Source of the DNA: CAYGZC01 sp964354225
GTDB taxonomy: Bacteria; Bacteroidota; Ignavibacteria; UBA10030; SZUA-254
Assembly (NCBI GenBank): GCA_964354225.1
Contig: CAYGZC010000195.1
Location: forward strand, 1-34,856
DNA length: 34,856 nt
Direction: 5' to 3'
A program made the translations under genes and the position numbers. Positions 25,877-34,160 of the stretch are shown in pieces. Numbering within the stretch: the stretch's first letter is position 1; each line of letters opens with the position of its first letter. The notes beneath the pieces are model-generated. The model did no database searches. It saw only the letters and a list, made by a program, of their open reading frames with translations, and was not told the origin of the DNA.

Positions 25877-25905
25877 AATATAATTTAAAAATAAATCCTA
25901 TTAAA
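25877..25905 (-). promoter_or_regulatory. Candidate promoter of the rimP-nusA-infB-pnp operon
   Basis: On the minus strand TTTAAT (25905-25900), 17 bases, then TATATT (25882-25877). The -35 box is a poor match, but the -10 box and spacing equal those of the other promoters here. Transcription would start near 25870, beside the TTG at 25868. It lies just behind the terminator of the preceding operon. Confidence 0.4.
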
Positions 25906-25911
25906 AATATT

Positions 25912-25940
25912 CAAAAAAAAAGTCCCATTGGTGGGACTTT
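25912..25940 (-). terminator. Rho-independent terminator of the acyP-lnt-ltaE operon
   Basis: On the minus strand a 9-base stem AAAGTCCCA ... TGGGACTTT (25940-25919) with a 4-base loop is followed by a run of T's (25920 downward). It is a strong classical terminator and separates the envelope operon from rimP. Confidence 0.85.
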
Positions 25941-25975
25941 CCTTCGAGGACATTTTAATATAATAATCATTTTAT

Positions 25976-26464
25976 TTAATAGCAAATTGATTTTATTGCC
26001 CATTGGGTAGAAGAATATGCGAGGATGATTTCAACATTTTCACCTTCAAATATTTTTATCATTTTCCTGAAGTTATCTTTAACAGTTCTTGGGAGTGAAG
26101 TTCGAGGATCGAGCCAAACATGTATTGCAATATTTTCAGCAATCAGTCGACAACTCGAGGTCTCCTAAATGTTTCACTCAAAAGCAAAGCTTGTATCTCG
26201 GATATATAAAACGCGTGTATAAATATTCAGTAATTCATCGAATCGTGCAGGGGATTTATAGTCGATCTCATTTCGAACAAGCACTACGTTGAATTCTTTC
26301 TGAACTTGACCGACACTTATGTTTATTCCAAGATGTTTGAGATATTCGATACGTGCTACTTCAAGATATTGAAGATAAATAGAATTATGGACGATACCTA
26401 GTGTATCCACTTGATAACTTCGAACACGAATTTGCGCCACATGCTGAAACTTGGATTTATCCAT
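25976..26464 (-). pseudogene. Acyl-CoA thioesterase (4HBT family), broken by two stop codons
   Basis: The reading frame starts with ATG at 26464 and codes a hotdog-fold thioesterase: R-x-Y-x-V-D20-T-L-G-I-V-H-N-S-I-Y with the catalytic aspartate, LEVARIEYL, EFNVVLVRNEIDY. It is stopped by TGA at 26176-26174, just after TSFAFE. With no change of frame it continues N-I, then TAG (26167-26165), then the family's C-terminal half: LIAENIAIHVWLDP, FRKMIKIFEG, ending at TAA 25976. So two in-frame nonsense codons cut a 163-codon gene at codon 97 and codon 100. The hotdog fold lacks its last strands, so a functional product is unlikely. It is the last gene of the operon, 4 bases after ltaE. Sequencing errors are an alternative explanation. 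Confidence 0.8.
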
Positions 26465-26468
26465 TATT

Positions 26469-27500
26469 TTATTTGAAAAGAGATTTAAATACTTTCACAG
26501 CATCTTTCACTTGATCCATTGAGACATCGAGATGCATGACTGTCCGTATAGATGTGCTTCGCTCAGGTGTTAAGAGCACACCATTTACTTTTAAAAGATT
26601 TAAAACTTCTTGTTGGTTTTTTCCACTTGGTGCAATATCAGCAATGACCATATTTGTTTGAACTTCGTTTAAGTTAATGCCGATTTGTTTACGCTGATTC
26701 AATTCAGTGGCAAAGTAACGCGCCTTATTGTGATCTTCTTCTAATCTATCTATGTTGTTATCAAGTGCATATAGAGCCGCTGCAGCCAGAATACCTGCCT
26801 GTCGCATTCCCCCCCCAAATATTTTGCGATACACTCTCGCTCGTTGTATGAATTCTTCACTACCGATGATAATCGAACCAATCGGGGCACCAAGCCCTTT
26901 TGAGAAACAAACAGAAAGAGAATCAAAATAAAGTGCATATTCTTTCAAAGATACCCCTGATGCAACAGATGCATTCCATAATCGAGCACCATCGAGATGC
27001 ATTTTGATGTTTTCGTTGAGGGAAAGATTACGGATTCTTATTATCTCATCCAAAGGAATTATCGAGCCGGCTGAGCGTCCATGTGTATTCTCGATGCAGA
27101 TCAGTTTTGTTGGTGGAAGATAATATGCTTTGGGACGAATCGTATTTTTGATTTGTTCAACCGTCATATTACCACTTCGACCCGGAATCGGCATCACCTG
27201 AACACCTGCTAATAACGATGGTGCAGCAGTTTCATAAATGAAGATATGAGAATCTTGCTCGACAATGATTTCATCTCCGGGCTGCGTGTGAACTTTTATA
27301 CAAACCTCATTCCCCATCGTACCGCTTGGTACAAAAAGTGACGCTTCTTTCCCGAACATTTCAGCAATCAGATTCTGTAATCTATTAACTGTCGGGTCTT
27401 CTCCATAAACATCATCTCCCACTTCTGCTTTTATCATTGCTTCTCGCATGGCAACTGAAGGTTTGGTTACCGTATCACTTCTTAAATCAATATATTGCAT
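26469..27500 (-). CDS. ltaE: Low-specificity L-threonine aldolase (PLP enzyme)
   Basis: Splits L-threonine or allo-threonine to glycine and acetaldehyde. The 343 residues (fold-type I) have DLRSDTVTKP at the start, EQDSHIF with H85, HLDGARLWNA with D170 binding the PLP ring, and SVCFSKGLGAPIGS with the Schiff-base K201; the C-terminal domain follows. I use the ATG at 27500, which has GAAGGA just upstream, rather than the TTG at 27542 inside lnt. Its start overlaps the end of lnt by 14 bases, so it is coupled to that gene. Nothing suggests a functional link to the envelope genes before it. Confidence 0.95.
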   Translation of the reverse strand: MQYIDLRSDTVTKPSVAMREAMIKAEVGDDVYGEDPTVNRLQNLIAEMFGKEASLFVPSGTMGNEVCIKVHTQPGDEIIVEQDSHIFIYETAAPSLLAGVQVMPIPGRSGNMTVEQIKNTIRPKAYYLPPTKLICIENTHGRSAGSIIPLDEIIRIRNLSLNENIKMHLDGARLWNASVASGVSLKEYALYFDSLSVCFSKGLGAPIGSIIIGSEEFIQRARVYRKIFGGGMRQAGILAAAALYALDNNIDRLEEDHNKARYFATELNQRKQIGINLNEVQTNMVIADIAPSGKNQQEVLNLLKVNGVLLTPERSTSIRTVMHLDVSMDQVKDAVKVFKSLFK

Positions 27501-29124
27501 GTAATTCCTTCTTTCGAATGTGATTGTAGAATTTATTTCCAAATGCTGCAGTCAAGAAAATTGCACTAAACATAATTGACAGATCAGCTACCCAGTTGCC
27601 GTTGCGTGTATAAAAGGTTAACTGGCCTCTTGGCTCGATCTTATCAAAGAGCGTCTTTCGTTCGTACATACTAGTCTGCTGCACAATATTACCAAGTGGA
27701 TCAATGAAAAAAGAAATCCCCCCGTTAGCACATTGTACAACCCATCTACGATTTTCGACTGCTCGGAGGATTGCAAATTGTTTATGTTGATACGCTCCTG
27801 ATGTATTTCCCCACCAGCTATCGTTAGTTATTACCGTGAGGAACTGCGCACCTTTTCTAACGAATGAAGCAACTAAATCGGGATAGATAGATTCATAGCA
27901 AATCATGTTTGAGAATTTTATCTCCTCACCTTTTAAAGTCTGGCAGCTAAACACGGTAGTATCTTTTCCATGCGCCCAACCACCTAAACCAAAATTCCAC
28001 TGCATAGCATTTAGGAAACTAAGGGCTTCAGAAAAGGGAACTCTCTCAGCAAACGGTACAAGTATAATTTTCGCGTACTTTTGAATTTCTTCACTCATAG
28101 GGCGAAGTAGCATTGAGCTGTTGTAAGTATCGTAATATTGACCACTCACCGACTTTTTAGCGCTGCCCGGTATGACATCTGTTTCACGATAATAATAAAT
28201 GTCGGGAATGCCTGTGAGGAGGTTAATATTCAAAATGTCTGCCTGTGATCTTATTTGATCGAAATAAAAACGATTTCCCGGATGTAAGACATAAAACGGT
28301 GGAGCAGTTTCAGGCCAAATAACAAGGTCGACAGATTTATTTCCAACTTCATTTGTTTGTTGCTGGATTCGTGTAAGCGGCTCATCGGGGTTACCACTCC
28401 ATTTTTCAAATGGATCTATATTGGGCTGAATAACAGCAACATGAACAATGTTATATCTAGAAAAAGAGTTATGTTTAAGGATAAAAGTACCATATACTTT
28501 CGGTAAAAAATAAAGTATTAAGATTCCCAATAGGAGTAAGATGGATTTATTGGAAAATGGTTTCCATTCTTTCGAAATTATTTTGGCAATTAATAGGAAA
28601 CCCAACACATTCAACCATAGCAGCCAAAACGATATTCCATAAACACCGGTGAAGCTTGCAAATTGGATTATTGCAAGATCGTATGTCTGAGTATTACCCA
28701 GAATTAACCATGGAAAACTGATTTCAGTTAATGAATGAAGATACTCGAATGCTACCCAGAGAAACGGAAATACAAAAATTGAAATGTTAAAACCAAGATG
28801 CCGTCGAATGAATATCCACGCAATAATTGGAACACAGAAAAAAAACGGATGACCAAGCAGTAACAAGGCGCCGGCAATCATTTGGTAGATATCTTTACAA
28901 AAAGCATAACCACCAGCCCAATATAAAGTGAGAAGATTGAAAATAAAAAATACTAAATAAGAATACCGGAAAGCAACACCATATCTTTCGATAGATTCAA
29001 AAAGAATGAAAAAAGGAATAAATGCAAATGCTGCTGTGACACCTGTTGGAACGGGAGGAAATGCTAATCCAAGCATCAAACCAGATATAGTTGCTAGAAT
29101 AAATCTATATGTTCGCAGTTTCAT
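27487..29124 (-). CDS. lnt: Apolipoprotein N-acyltransferase
   Basis: Adds the third acyl chain to the N-terminal cysteine of lipoproteins in the inner membrane. The 545 residues have an N-terminal block of hydrophobic helices (about 1-215) followed by a nitrilase-like domain. The catalytic triad is visible as glutamate in VIWPETAPPF, lysine in YAKIILVPFAERVPF and cysteine in SNMICYESIYPDL. One last membrane segment (DLSIMFSAIFLTAAFG) ends the protein. The lipoprotein at 8725 would be one substrate. It overlaps the PAP2 gene by 20 bases and ltaE by 14 bases. Confidence 0.95.
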   Translation of the reverse strand: MKLRTYRFILATISGLMLGLAFPPVPTGVTAAFAFIPFFILFESIERYGVAFRYSYLVFFIFNLLTLYWAGGYAFCKDIYQMIAGALLLLGHPFFFCVPIIAWIFIRRHLGFNISIFVFPFLWVAFEYLHSLTEISFPWLILGNTQTYDLAIIQFASFTGVYGISFWLLWLNVLGFLLIAKIISKEWKPFSNKSILLLLGILILYFLPKVYGTFILKHNSFSRYNIVHVAVIQPNIDPFEKWSGNPDEPLTRIQQQTNEVGNKSVDLVIWPETAPPFYVLHPGNRFYFDQIRSQADILNINLLTGIPDIYYYRETDVIPGSAKKSVSGQYYDTYNSSMLLRPMSEEIQKYAKIILVPFAERVPFSEALSFLNAMQWNFGLGGWAHGKDTTVFSCQTLKGEEIKFSNMICYESIYPDLVASFVRKGAQFLTVITNDSWWGNTSGAYQHKQFAILRAVENRRWVVQCANGGISFFIDPLGNIVQQTSMYERKTLFDKIEPRGQLTFYTRNGNWVADLSIMFSAIFLTAAFGNKFYNHIRKKELHAIY

Positions 29125-29710
29125 TGTTTACTGATAAGGTTGGATACCTTTTTGATAACATCTCCCACAAAATGATCACCATTGCTGCACATAACATACC
29201 AACCAATGCTCCTCCAATAACATCGGATGGATAATGAACTCCGACACTTACTCTTGAGAAAGCCATAAGACCTGCATATATATAAGCGATCCATGACCAG
29301 CGGCGATAAAAAAATGAGATCAACGTTGCGAATGCAAAATTATTGGCAGCGTGCGATGAAGGAAAAGAATATCCACCCCCACACGGCACGAGAAGATGAA
29401 TGTTTTCTAATACAGGTAATCCATTGATAAGATGGCAAGGTCGTGGACGCGCTACTAATGTTTTAATTATACTACTGCTAATCTGATCACTTGTGATGAT
29501 TATTGGAATCAGCAGAACAGCGGCAATCCTTCCTTTCTTTCCTCCCCGCCATATTAACAATAATAAGAAACCGCCTGCCAGCCCTAAACCAATCCAGGAT
29601 TGATTCCAATTTGTAAGTGTTGGCATGATCAAATCAAATATTGGATTGGAGAGAGTTTGATTACAAAAATCAAAAATTGCTATATCTAAAGAATAAAGAA
29701 ACTCAAGCAT
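29105..29710 (-). CDS. PAP2-family membrane phosphatase (undecaprenyl-diphosphate/lipid type)
   Basis: An inner-membrane phosphatase of 201 residues with five or six hydrophobic segments. All three PAP2 motifs are intact: K83-x6-RP (KTLVARPRP), PSSH (117-120) and SR-x5-H-x3-D (S152-R153, H159, D163). Such proteins remove phosphate from undecaprenyl diphosphate or phosphatidylglycerol phosphate; the substrate cannot be told apart here. It overlaps dedA by 8 bases and lnt by 20, consistent with one envelope operon. Confidence 0.92.
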   Translation of the reverse strand: MLEFLYSLDIAIFDFCNQTLSNPIFDLIMPTLTNWNQSWIGLGLAGGFLLLLIWRGGKKGRIAAVLLIPIIITSDQISSSIIKTLVARPRPCHLINGLPVLENIHLLVPCGGGYSFPSSHAANNFAFATLISFFYRRWSWIAYIYAGLMAFSRVSVGVHYPSDVIGGALVGMLCAAMVIILWEMLSKRYPTLSVNNETANI

Positions 29711-30317
29711 TTTTCTTCTTCTTTATTGTTTGATAAAAATATCTTATCGCCGCACCAGTTAACAGAAGTACGAACAGTACTGTGATTGCGATACTGTAAG
29801 ATTTTAAGTAATAACCGATTTTTTCCCAATGCATACCTAAAGAATAACCGGCATACACGAGTATTCCATACCACATCATTGAGCTTATGAAAGAAAGTAA
29901 AGTCGTTTTTTTAAAGCCCAATTCCGAGATACCGGCAAAAAATGAAACTATCGCACGTGTGCCTGATAGAAACCGGTTGCCCACAATGAGCCAGAAACCG
30001 TATTTTGCAAACCATTTTTCAAATTTATGTAAAGTCTCAAGTTTTATAAATTTGATTTTACCAGTCTCAAGAATCTTTCTGCCGAACCATTTTCCAATTC
30101 CAAACATTACCATGAAACCCAACGTTCCGCCTAAAGTCCCGGCAAAAAAAGTGGCCAGGAAATGCCCTTTTTCCATTCCAGCTAATGCACCACCAAATAC
30201 AACTAGCACATCGCTTGGTGCGGGAGGAAAAAGATTTTCAATGAACGCAACAACAAATATTGTTGCATAAATCCAGAATGGATCGAGAGTTGCAAGCGAA
30301 TGGATGAAATCGTTCAA
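29703..30317 (-). CDS. DedA-family (SNARE-associated/VTT) membrane protein
   Basis: A polytopic inner-membrane protein of 204 residues. DedA/VTT features are the N-terminal FIENLFPPAPSDVLVVFGG, the re-entrant G-x-x-x-G-x-x-x-G-F-M segment, GKWFGRKI, and the conserved GNRFLSGTRAIVSFFAGIS with its arginines, then hydrophobic helices near 140-160 and 170-190. DedA proteins flip undecaprenyl phosphate or other phospholipids, which agrees with the next gene, a PAP2 phosphatase that would work on the same lipid carrier; that link is inference. Confidence 0.92.
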   Translation of the reverse strand: MNDFIHSLATLDPFWIYATIFVVAFIENLFPPAPSDVLVVFGGALAGMEKGHFLATFFAGTLGGTLGFMVMFGIGKWFGRKILETGKIKFIKLETLHKFEKWFAKYGFWLIVGNRFLSGTRAIVSFFAGISELGFKKTTLLSFISSMMWYGILVYAGYSLGMHWEKIGYYLKSYSIAITVLFVLLLTGAAIRYFYQTIKKKKNA

Positions 30318-30328
30318 TGTGGGAATAA

Positions 30329-30826
30329 TTATATACCCAAATTTAAAGTGATGGAACGAATAGAGGCAACAGCATAGGCGGCAGCTCCATCGCCCATACC
30401 GATAAAACCAAGTTCTTCATTTGTTGTTGCTTTGACCGAGACTTGATTTAAGTGAAGACCAAGTGCCAGTGAGATATTCTCGTGCATTTTTTTTATATGA
30501 GAACTAATCTTCGGTTGTTGAAGTAGAAGTGTCGAATCGACATTGATAATCTCATAATTATTTGATCGTATTAATCCACCCACATGCCGCAACAAGACGA
30601 TACTTGAAATATCTTTAAAGCGCGGTTCGGTATCCGGAAAATGCTTACCAATATCGCCAAGCGCCGCTGCTCCTAAAAGGGCATCTGCCAGTGCGTGGCA
30701 AAGAACATCCGCATCCGAGTGACCGACCAAACCTTTGATGTACGGAATCTCGACACCACCAAGAATAAGCTTTCGATTGGTTACCAATCTATGAACATCA
30801 TAGCCAAAACCAAAACGTACTTCCAT
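30329..30826 (-). CDS. ispF: 2-C-methyl-D-erythritol 2,4-cyclodiphosphate synthase
   Basis: Catalyses the cyclisation step of the MEP isoprenoid pathway. The 165 residues, the normal length of the trimer subunit, show the metal-binding FGYDVHRL near residue 8, GHSDADVLCHALADALLGA near 35, DIGKHFPDT, and ATTNEELGFIGMGDG. The end gmgDGAAAYAV is a small variant of the usual GRGEGIAA. It follows acyP by 3 bases. Isoprenoids made by this route also feed the undecaprenyl carrier handled by its neighbours. Confidence 0.96.
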   Translation of the reverse strand: MEVRFGFGYDVHRLVTNRKLILGGVEIPYIKGLVGHSDADVLCHALADALLGAAALGDIGKHFPDTEPRFKDISSIVLLRHVGGLIRSNNYEIINVDSTLLLQQPKISSHIKKMHENISLALGLHLNQVSVKATTNEELGFIGMGDGAAAYAVASIRSITLNLGI

Positions 30827-30829
30827 ATT

Positions 30830-31102
30830 TTACCGTATCTCAAAATTGTAATAATGTTGATTTGATTCTTTCCAGTTTACTTTTAAGTCAGTCACTCGCG
30901 CAGTCCGCGGCCCTACTTTTACATCTTTTATAAATTCTTCGATTAACGACCTTTCTCCGGCTACCTCGATTTCAACATCGCCGTTGAATAAATTATTTAC
31001 AAAACCGTTGATTCCTAGACCATTTGCCTTGTGATAGACATAATACCTAAATCCAACTCCCTGAACCATTCCGCTGACGATTATATGTGCACAAGCTTCC
31101 AT
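30830..31102 (-). CDS. acyP: Acylphosphatase
   Basis: Hydrolyses acyl phosphates such as 1,3-bisphosphoglycerate or carbamoyl phosphate. The 90 residues match the family. The phosphate-binding loop GMVQGVGFRYY with its arginine and the catalytic asparagine in INGFVNN are present. I use the ATG at 31102: the longer frame would start at a TTG (31150) that is part of the -35 element TTGACT. No Shine-Dalgarno is seen. It is the first gene of the acyP-ispF-dedA-PAP2-lnt-ltaE operon. Confidence 0.9.
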   Translation of the reverse strand: MEACAHIIVSGMVQGVGFRYYVYHKANGLGINGFVNNLFNGDVEIEVAGERSLIEEFIKDVKVGPRTARVTDLKVNWKESNQHYYNFEIR

Positions 31103-31121
31103 AACAAGGCTATCATTTAAA

Positions 31122-31150
31122 AAAATACGAGGAAATTGTCTGAAAGTCAA
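31122..31150 (-). promoter_or_regulatory. Candidate promoter of the acyP-ltaE operon
   Basis: On the minus strand TTGACT (31150-31145), 17 bases, then TATTTT (31127-31122). Transcription would start near 31115, leaving about 13 bases before the ATG at 31102. The same TTG could be taken for a start codon. Confidence 0.6.
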
Positions 31151-31208
31151 ACATTTTAATTCGGCGATTCCTTTTCTATCCTAAGCAATTATCAAATTTG
31201 AAATTCAC

Positions 31209-32774
31209 ATGCTTGAAGAGTATATTGAATCATCGGCATTAATTCAAACTGACCAACAAATGAGTAAAGAGAAGAATAAACCATCTGAGACTGAAAAGAC
31301 AATTTATCAAACAGATAAAACACATCGTCATCATGATAGATGGCTAGATGTTTGCGATGCGATGCCGGATATGTGCTTTATCCTTTCCGACAAAGGGATT
31401 CTTCTTGAAGCAAATAAGAAAGGTCATGCGATAATAAATGGAGCCATAGGTACTTCTTCAAATGCTGGCTTTACATCACTTCTCCTTCCGGAGTGCCGAA
31501 CTGCTTTTAAAGAAAAGTTAAATCAATGTTTAAAAGATAATTCAAGCTCACAGATGGAAGCAGAATTTATCCATTCAGACAAGCTGCTAAATGTAGAACT
31601 TTATCTCAGCAGGTTTTCTCTCGATAAAGGAGCATCGAAAAAGGGATGCCTCGTTGTAGCGCGGGATATCTCGGAAAGAAAAAGGCAAGAATTAGATTTA
31701 CTCCGATTCACAAATCTCGCTCATTACACTGTTAATCCTATCGAAATAACTGATCCCGAGGGAAAGATAACTTATGTGAATCCTGCTTTCGAGCGAGTTA
31801 GCGGTTATACAAGCGATGAAGTTATCGGGAAGAATCCAAATATCTTCAGCAGCCGAAAACACCATCCAAGCTTCTGGCAAAAGATGTGGCAAACAATTTC
31901 ATCAGGAAAAGTGTGGGTTGGTGAAGTAGAAAATAACCGATGCAACGGAGAACCTTTTTATACTCAATTATTAATTTCACCAATCATCAACAATAATCAA
32001 GAAATAGTCGGATATTTTGGTATTCACCGTGATCTTTCGGATAAGAAATACTTAGAGCAGCAGCTTATTCATGCTCAGAAGATGGAAAGCATTGGAATGC
32101 TTGCGGCTGGTCTTGCGCACGAAGTTGGAAATCCGCTTGCTTCAATATCCTCGCTCGTCCAGGTCATCCAACGCACAAGCGAAGATGAATTCATACAAGA
32201 CAAACTTGAGCTAATTAAAAGTCAGATAGCACGTATATCAAGAATCATTCGTGACTTGGTTGATTTTTCAAGACGATCAACCTACGAAGTCCAGCTTACG
32301 GATGTGAACAAAACAATTTATGATGCTGTTGAGATTATCAAGGTGAGTAAAAAGGCAAAAGATATTCTATTTAATATAACGCTCGATGATAATTTACCCT
32401 TATTGCCACTTGTACCTGACCAGATTGAGCAGGTTTTCATAAACTTACTTTTAAATGCTGCAGATGCGCTGCAGGATCAACAGCAGCGAACTTCATCCGG
32501 CACCAAAATTAGACAGAAGATCATCACTGTCTCTTCCACAATCAATGATGATTCTCTTCTCGTTACTGTTGAAGATAATGGTAAAGGAATCCGTCAAGAT
32601 GATCTTCCGAAAATATTTGAGCCGTTTTATACTACAAAGAAAGTCGGTGAGGGAACCGGACTTGGACTTTGGGTAAGTTATGGCATCATTAAAAGTTTTC
32701 AGGGTGAAATCAAAGTAAAAAGCGCGGAAGGAATTGCTACAACATTTACGATAAGACTTCCTGTTCAAACATAA
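31209..32774 (+). CDS. PAS-domain sensor histidine kinase (NtrB-like)
   Basis: A cytoplasmic kinase of 521 residues without any membrane helix. Residues about 44-155 form a divergent PAS domain (AMPDMCFILSDKGILLEANKK), about 165-285 a canonical PAS/PAC domain (ITDPEGKITYVNPAFERVSGY ... IHRDLSDKK), then HisKA with phosphoacceptor H304 in GLAHEVGNPLASI, and HATPase with N-box NLLLNAADAL, G1 DNGKGI and G2 GEGTGLGL. It lies 15 bases before a sigma-54-type response regulator, so the two form a pair. The signal is probably an internal ligand or redox state; the sequence does not say which. The ATG at 31209 has no clear Shine-Dalgarno. Confidence 0.93.
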   Translation: MLEEYIESSALIQTDQQMSKEKNKPSETEKTIYQTDKTHRHHDRWLDVCDAMPDMCFILSDKGILLEANKKGHAIINGAIGTSSNAGFTSLLLPECRTAFKEKLNQCLKDNSSSQMEAEFIHSDKLLNVELYLSRFSLDKGASKKGCLVVARDISERKRQELDLLRFTNLAHYTVNPIEITDPEGKITYVNPAFERVSGYTSDEVIGKNPNIFSSRKHHPSFWQKMWQTISSGKVWVGEVENNRCNGEPFYTQLLISPIINNNQEIVGYFGIHRDLSDKKYLEQQLIHAQKMESIGMLAAGLAHEVGNPLASISSLVQVIQRTSEDEFIQDKLELIKSQIARISRIIRDLVDFSRRSTYEVQLTDVNKTIYDAVEIIKVSKKAKDILFNITLDDNLPLLPLVPDQIEQVFINLLLNAADALQDQQQRTSSGTKIRQKIITVSSTINDDSLLVTVEDNGKGIRQDDLPKIFEPFYTTKKVGEGTGLGLWVSYGIIKSFQGEIKVKSAEGIATTFTIRLPVQT

Positions 32775-32789
32775 TTGAATTAGAATAAA

Positions 32790-34145
32790 ATGGCAAACAG
32801 AATATTAGTTGTTGACGACGAGAAGATAATAAGGGAATCCATGTCTTTCATTTTAAAGAAAGAAGGATTCAGTGTTATGGAAGCATCGAATGGAAAAGAA
32901 GCGTTTCAATTACTCACCGAAGATACATTTGATCTTATCATAACAGATATCGAAATGCCGGAAATGAAAGGTATTGACTTGCTTGATAAAGCGATGCATA
33001 TTAGCCCACAGACTTCCGTTATGGTTATTACTGCTTATGGTTCGGTGGAGACAGCAATTTCTGCATTGCGTAAAGGTGCAAGTGATTATATTCTAAAACC
33101 AATTGACTTTGACGATTTACTGCTCCGCATTCATCGGCTTCTGAATTATAAAAAAATCTCGCTCGAAAATCAGATATTACGGAGGGAGCTTCATCAGGAG
33201 TTTAACTTTGCCAACATCATCGGTAAAAGCACGGCGATGCAAAAAATATTTCAAACGATTGCAATGGTTGCACCAACCGACAGCACTGTATTAATAACAG
33301 GCAAAAGTGGAACCGGAAAAGAACTTGTAGCTCGTGCGTTACACTTCAACAGTGGAAGAAATACACAACCGTTTATTGTTGTTAATTGCGGAGCGATCTC
33401 AGAGACACTTATTGCAAGTGAATTGTTTGGACACAAGAAAGGGGCATTTACCGGCGCAGTTGTAGATAAAATTGGATACTTCAAAGCTGCTGATGGTGGA
33501 ACACTTTATCTGGATGAGATTAGCGAGATGCCCCTTCAGCTTCAGGTAAAATTGTTAAGAGCAATTGAACAGAAAGAGATAGTACCTGTTGGTATGTCTA
33601 CACCCCTAAATGTTGATGTGCGAATCTTAGCTTCAACCAACCGGGAGCTGAGAAAAGAAGTTGAAGTGGGGCGCTTCCGTGAAGATTTATTTTACCGCTT
33701 AAATGTTGTTGAACTACATTTGCCTTCACTTGCTGAACGACGCGATGACATACCTTTGCTTGTGGAACATTTTGTAGAAAAGTGCCGTAACCAGCTCCGA
33801 AAAACTATCAAAGGTGTTGATAACGAGGTGATGAGGAGAATGGTTCAGCATGAGTGGAAAGGAGAAATTCGCGAGCTTGAGAATATTATCGAGCGCGCTA
33901 TAATATTTTGTAACGGCGATTTCATTACAATGGACGATTTACCCGAGGTGATGAATACAACTCCGCCCCAACAATTTATCGAAAGCGGCAAATCACTCGA
34001 AGATGCCATGAACGAACTAACTCGCCAGTACATTCTTGCCTCCCTTCAAAGAAATAATTTTGACAAAGAGAAAACTGCCCAAGAATTGAAAATCAGTCTG
34101 CCTACCCTTTACAGGCGGATAAAAGAGCTGAATATTATACAATAA
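32790..34145 (+). CDS. Sigma-54-dependent response regulator (NtrC family)
   Basis: An activator of 451 residues: a receiver domain with phosphoacceptor D53 (IITDIEMPEMKG) and K103, an AAA+ domain with Walker A GKSGTGKE (171-178), the sigma-54 contact loop GAFTGA (218-223), Walker B GGTLYLDE, and a C-terminal Fis-type helix-turn-helix (KEKTAQELKISLPTLYRRI). An oddity is the linker W-K-G-E-I-RELEN in place of the usual W-P-G-N-V-REL. It would turn on sigma-54 genes when the preceding kinase is active; targets cannot be read here. Confidence 0.95.
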   Translation: MANRILVVDDEKIIRESMSFILKKEGFSVMEASNGKEAFQLLTEDTFDLIITDIEMPEMKGIDLLDKAMHISPQTSVMVITAYGSVETAISALRKGASDYILKPIDFDDLLLRIHRLLNYKKISLENQILRRELHQEFNFANIIGKSTAMQKIFQTIAMVAPTDSTVLITGKSGTGKELVARALHFNSGRNTQPFIVVNCGAISETLIASELFGHKKGAFTGAVVDKIGYFKAADGGTLYLDEISEMPLQLQVKLLRAIEQKEIVPVGMSTPLNVDVRILASTNRELRKEVEVGRFREDLFYRLNVVELHLPSLAERRDDIPLLVEHFVEKCRNQLRKTIKGVDNEVMRRMVQHEWKGEIRELENIIERAIIFCNGDFITMDDLPEVMNTTPPQQFIESGKSLEDAMNELTRQYILASLQRNNFDKEKTAQELKISLPTLYRRIKELNIIQ

Positions 34146-34160
34146 TAAGGGATTTTACAT

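Noticed and set aside
31103..31208. Promoter for the histidine kinase in the acyP-kinase divergent region
   Set aside because: TTGTCT at 31136 has no matching -10 box at 16-18 bases; I cannot support a plus-strand promoter here.
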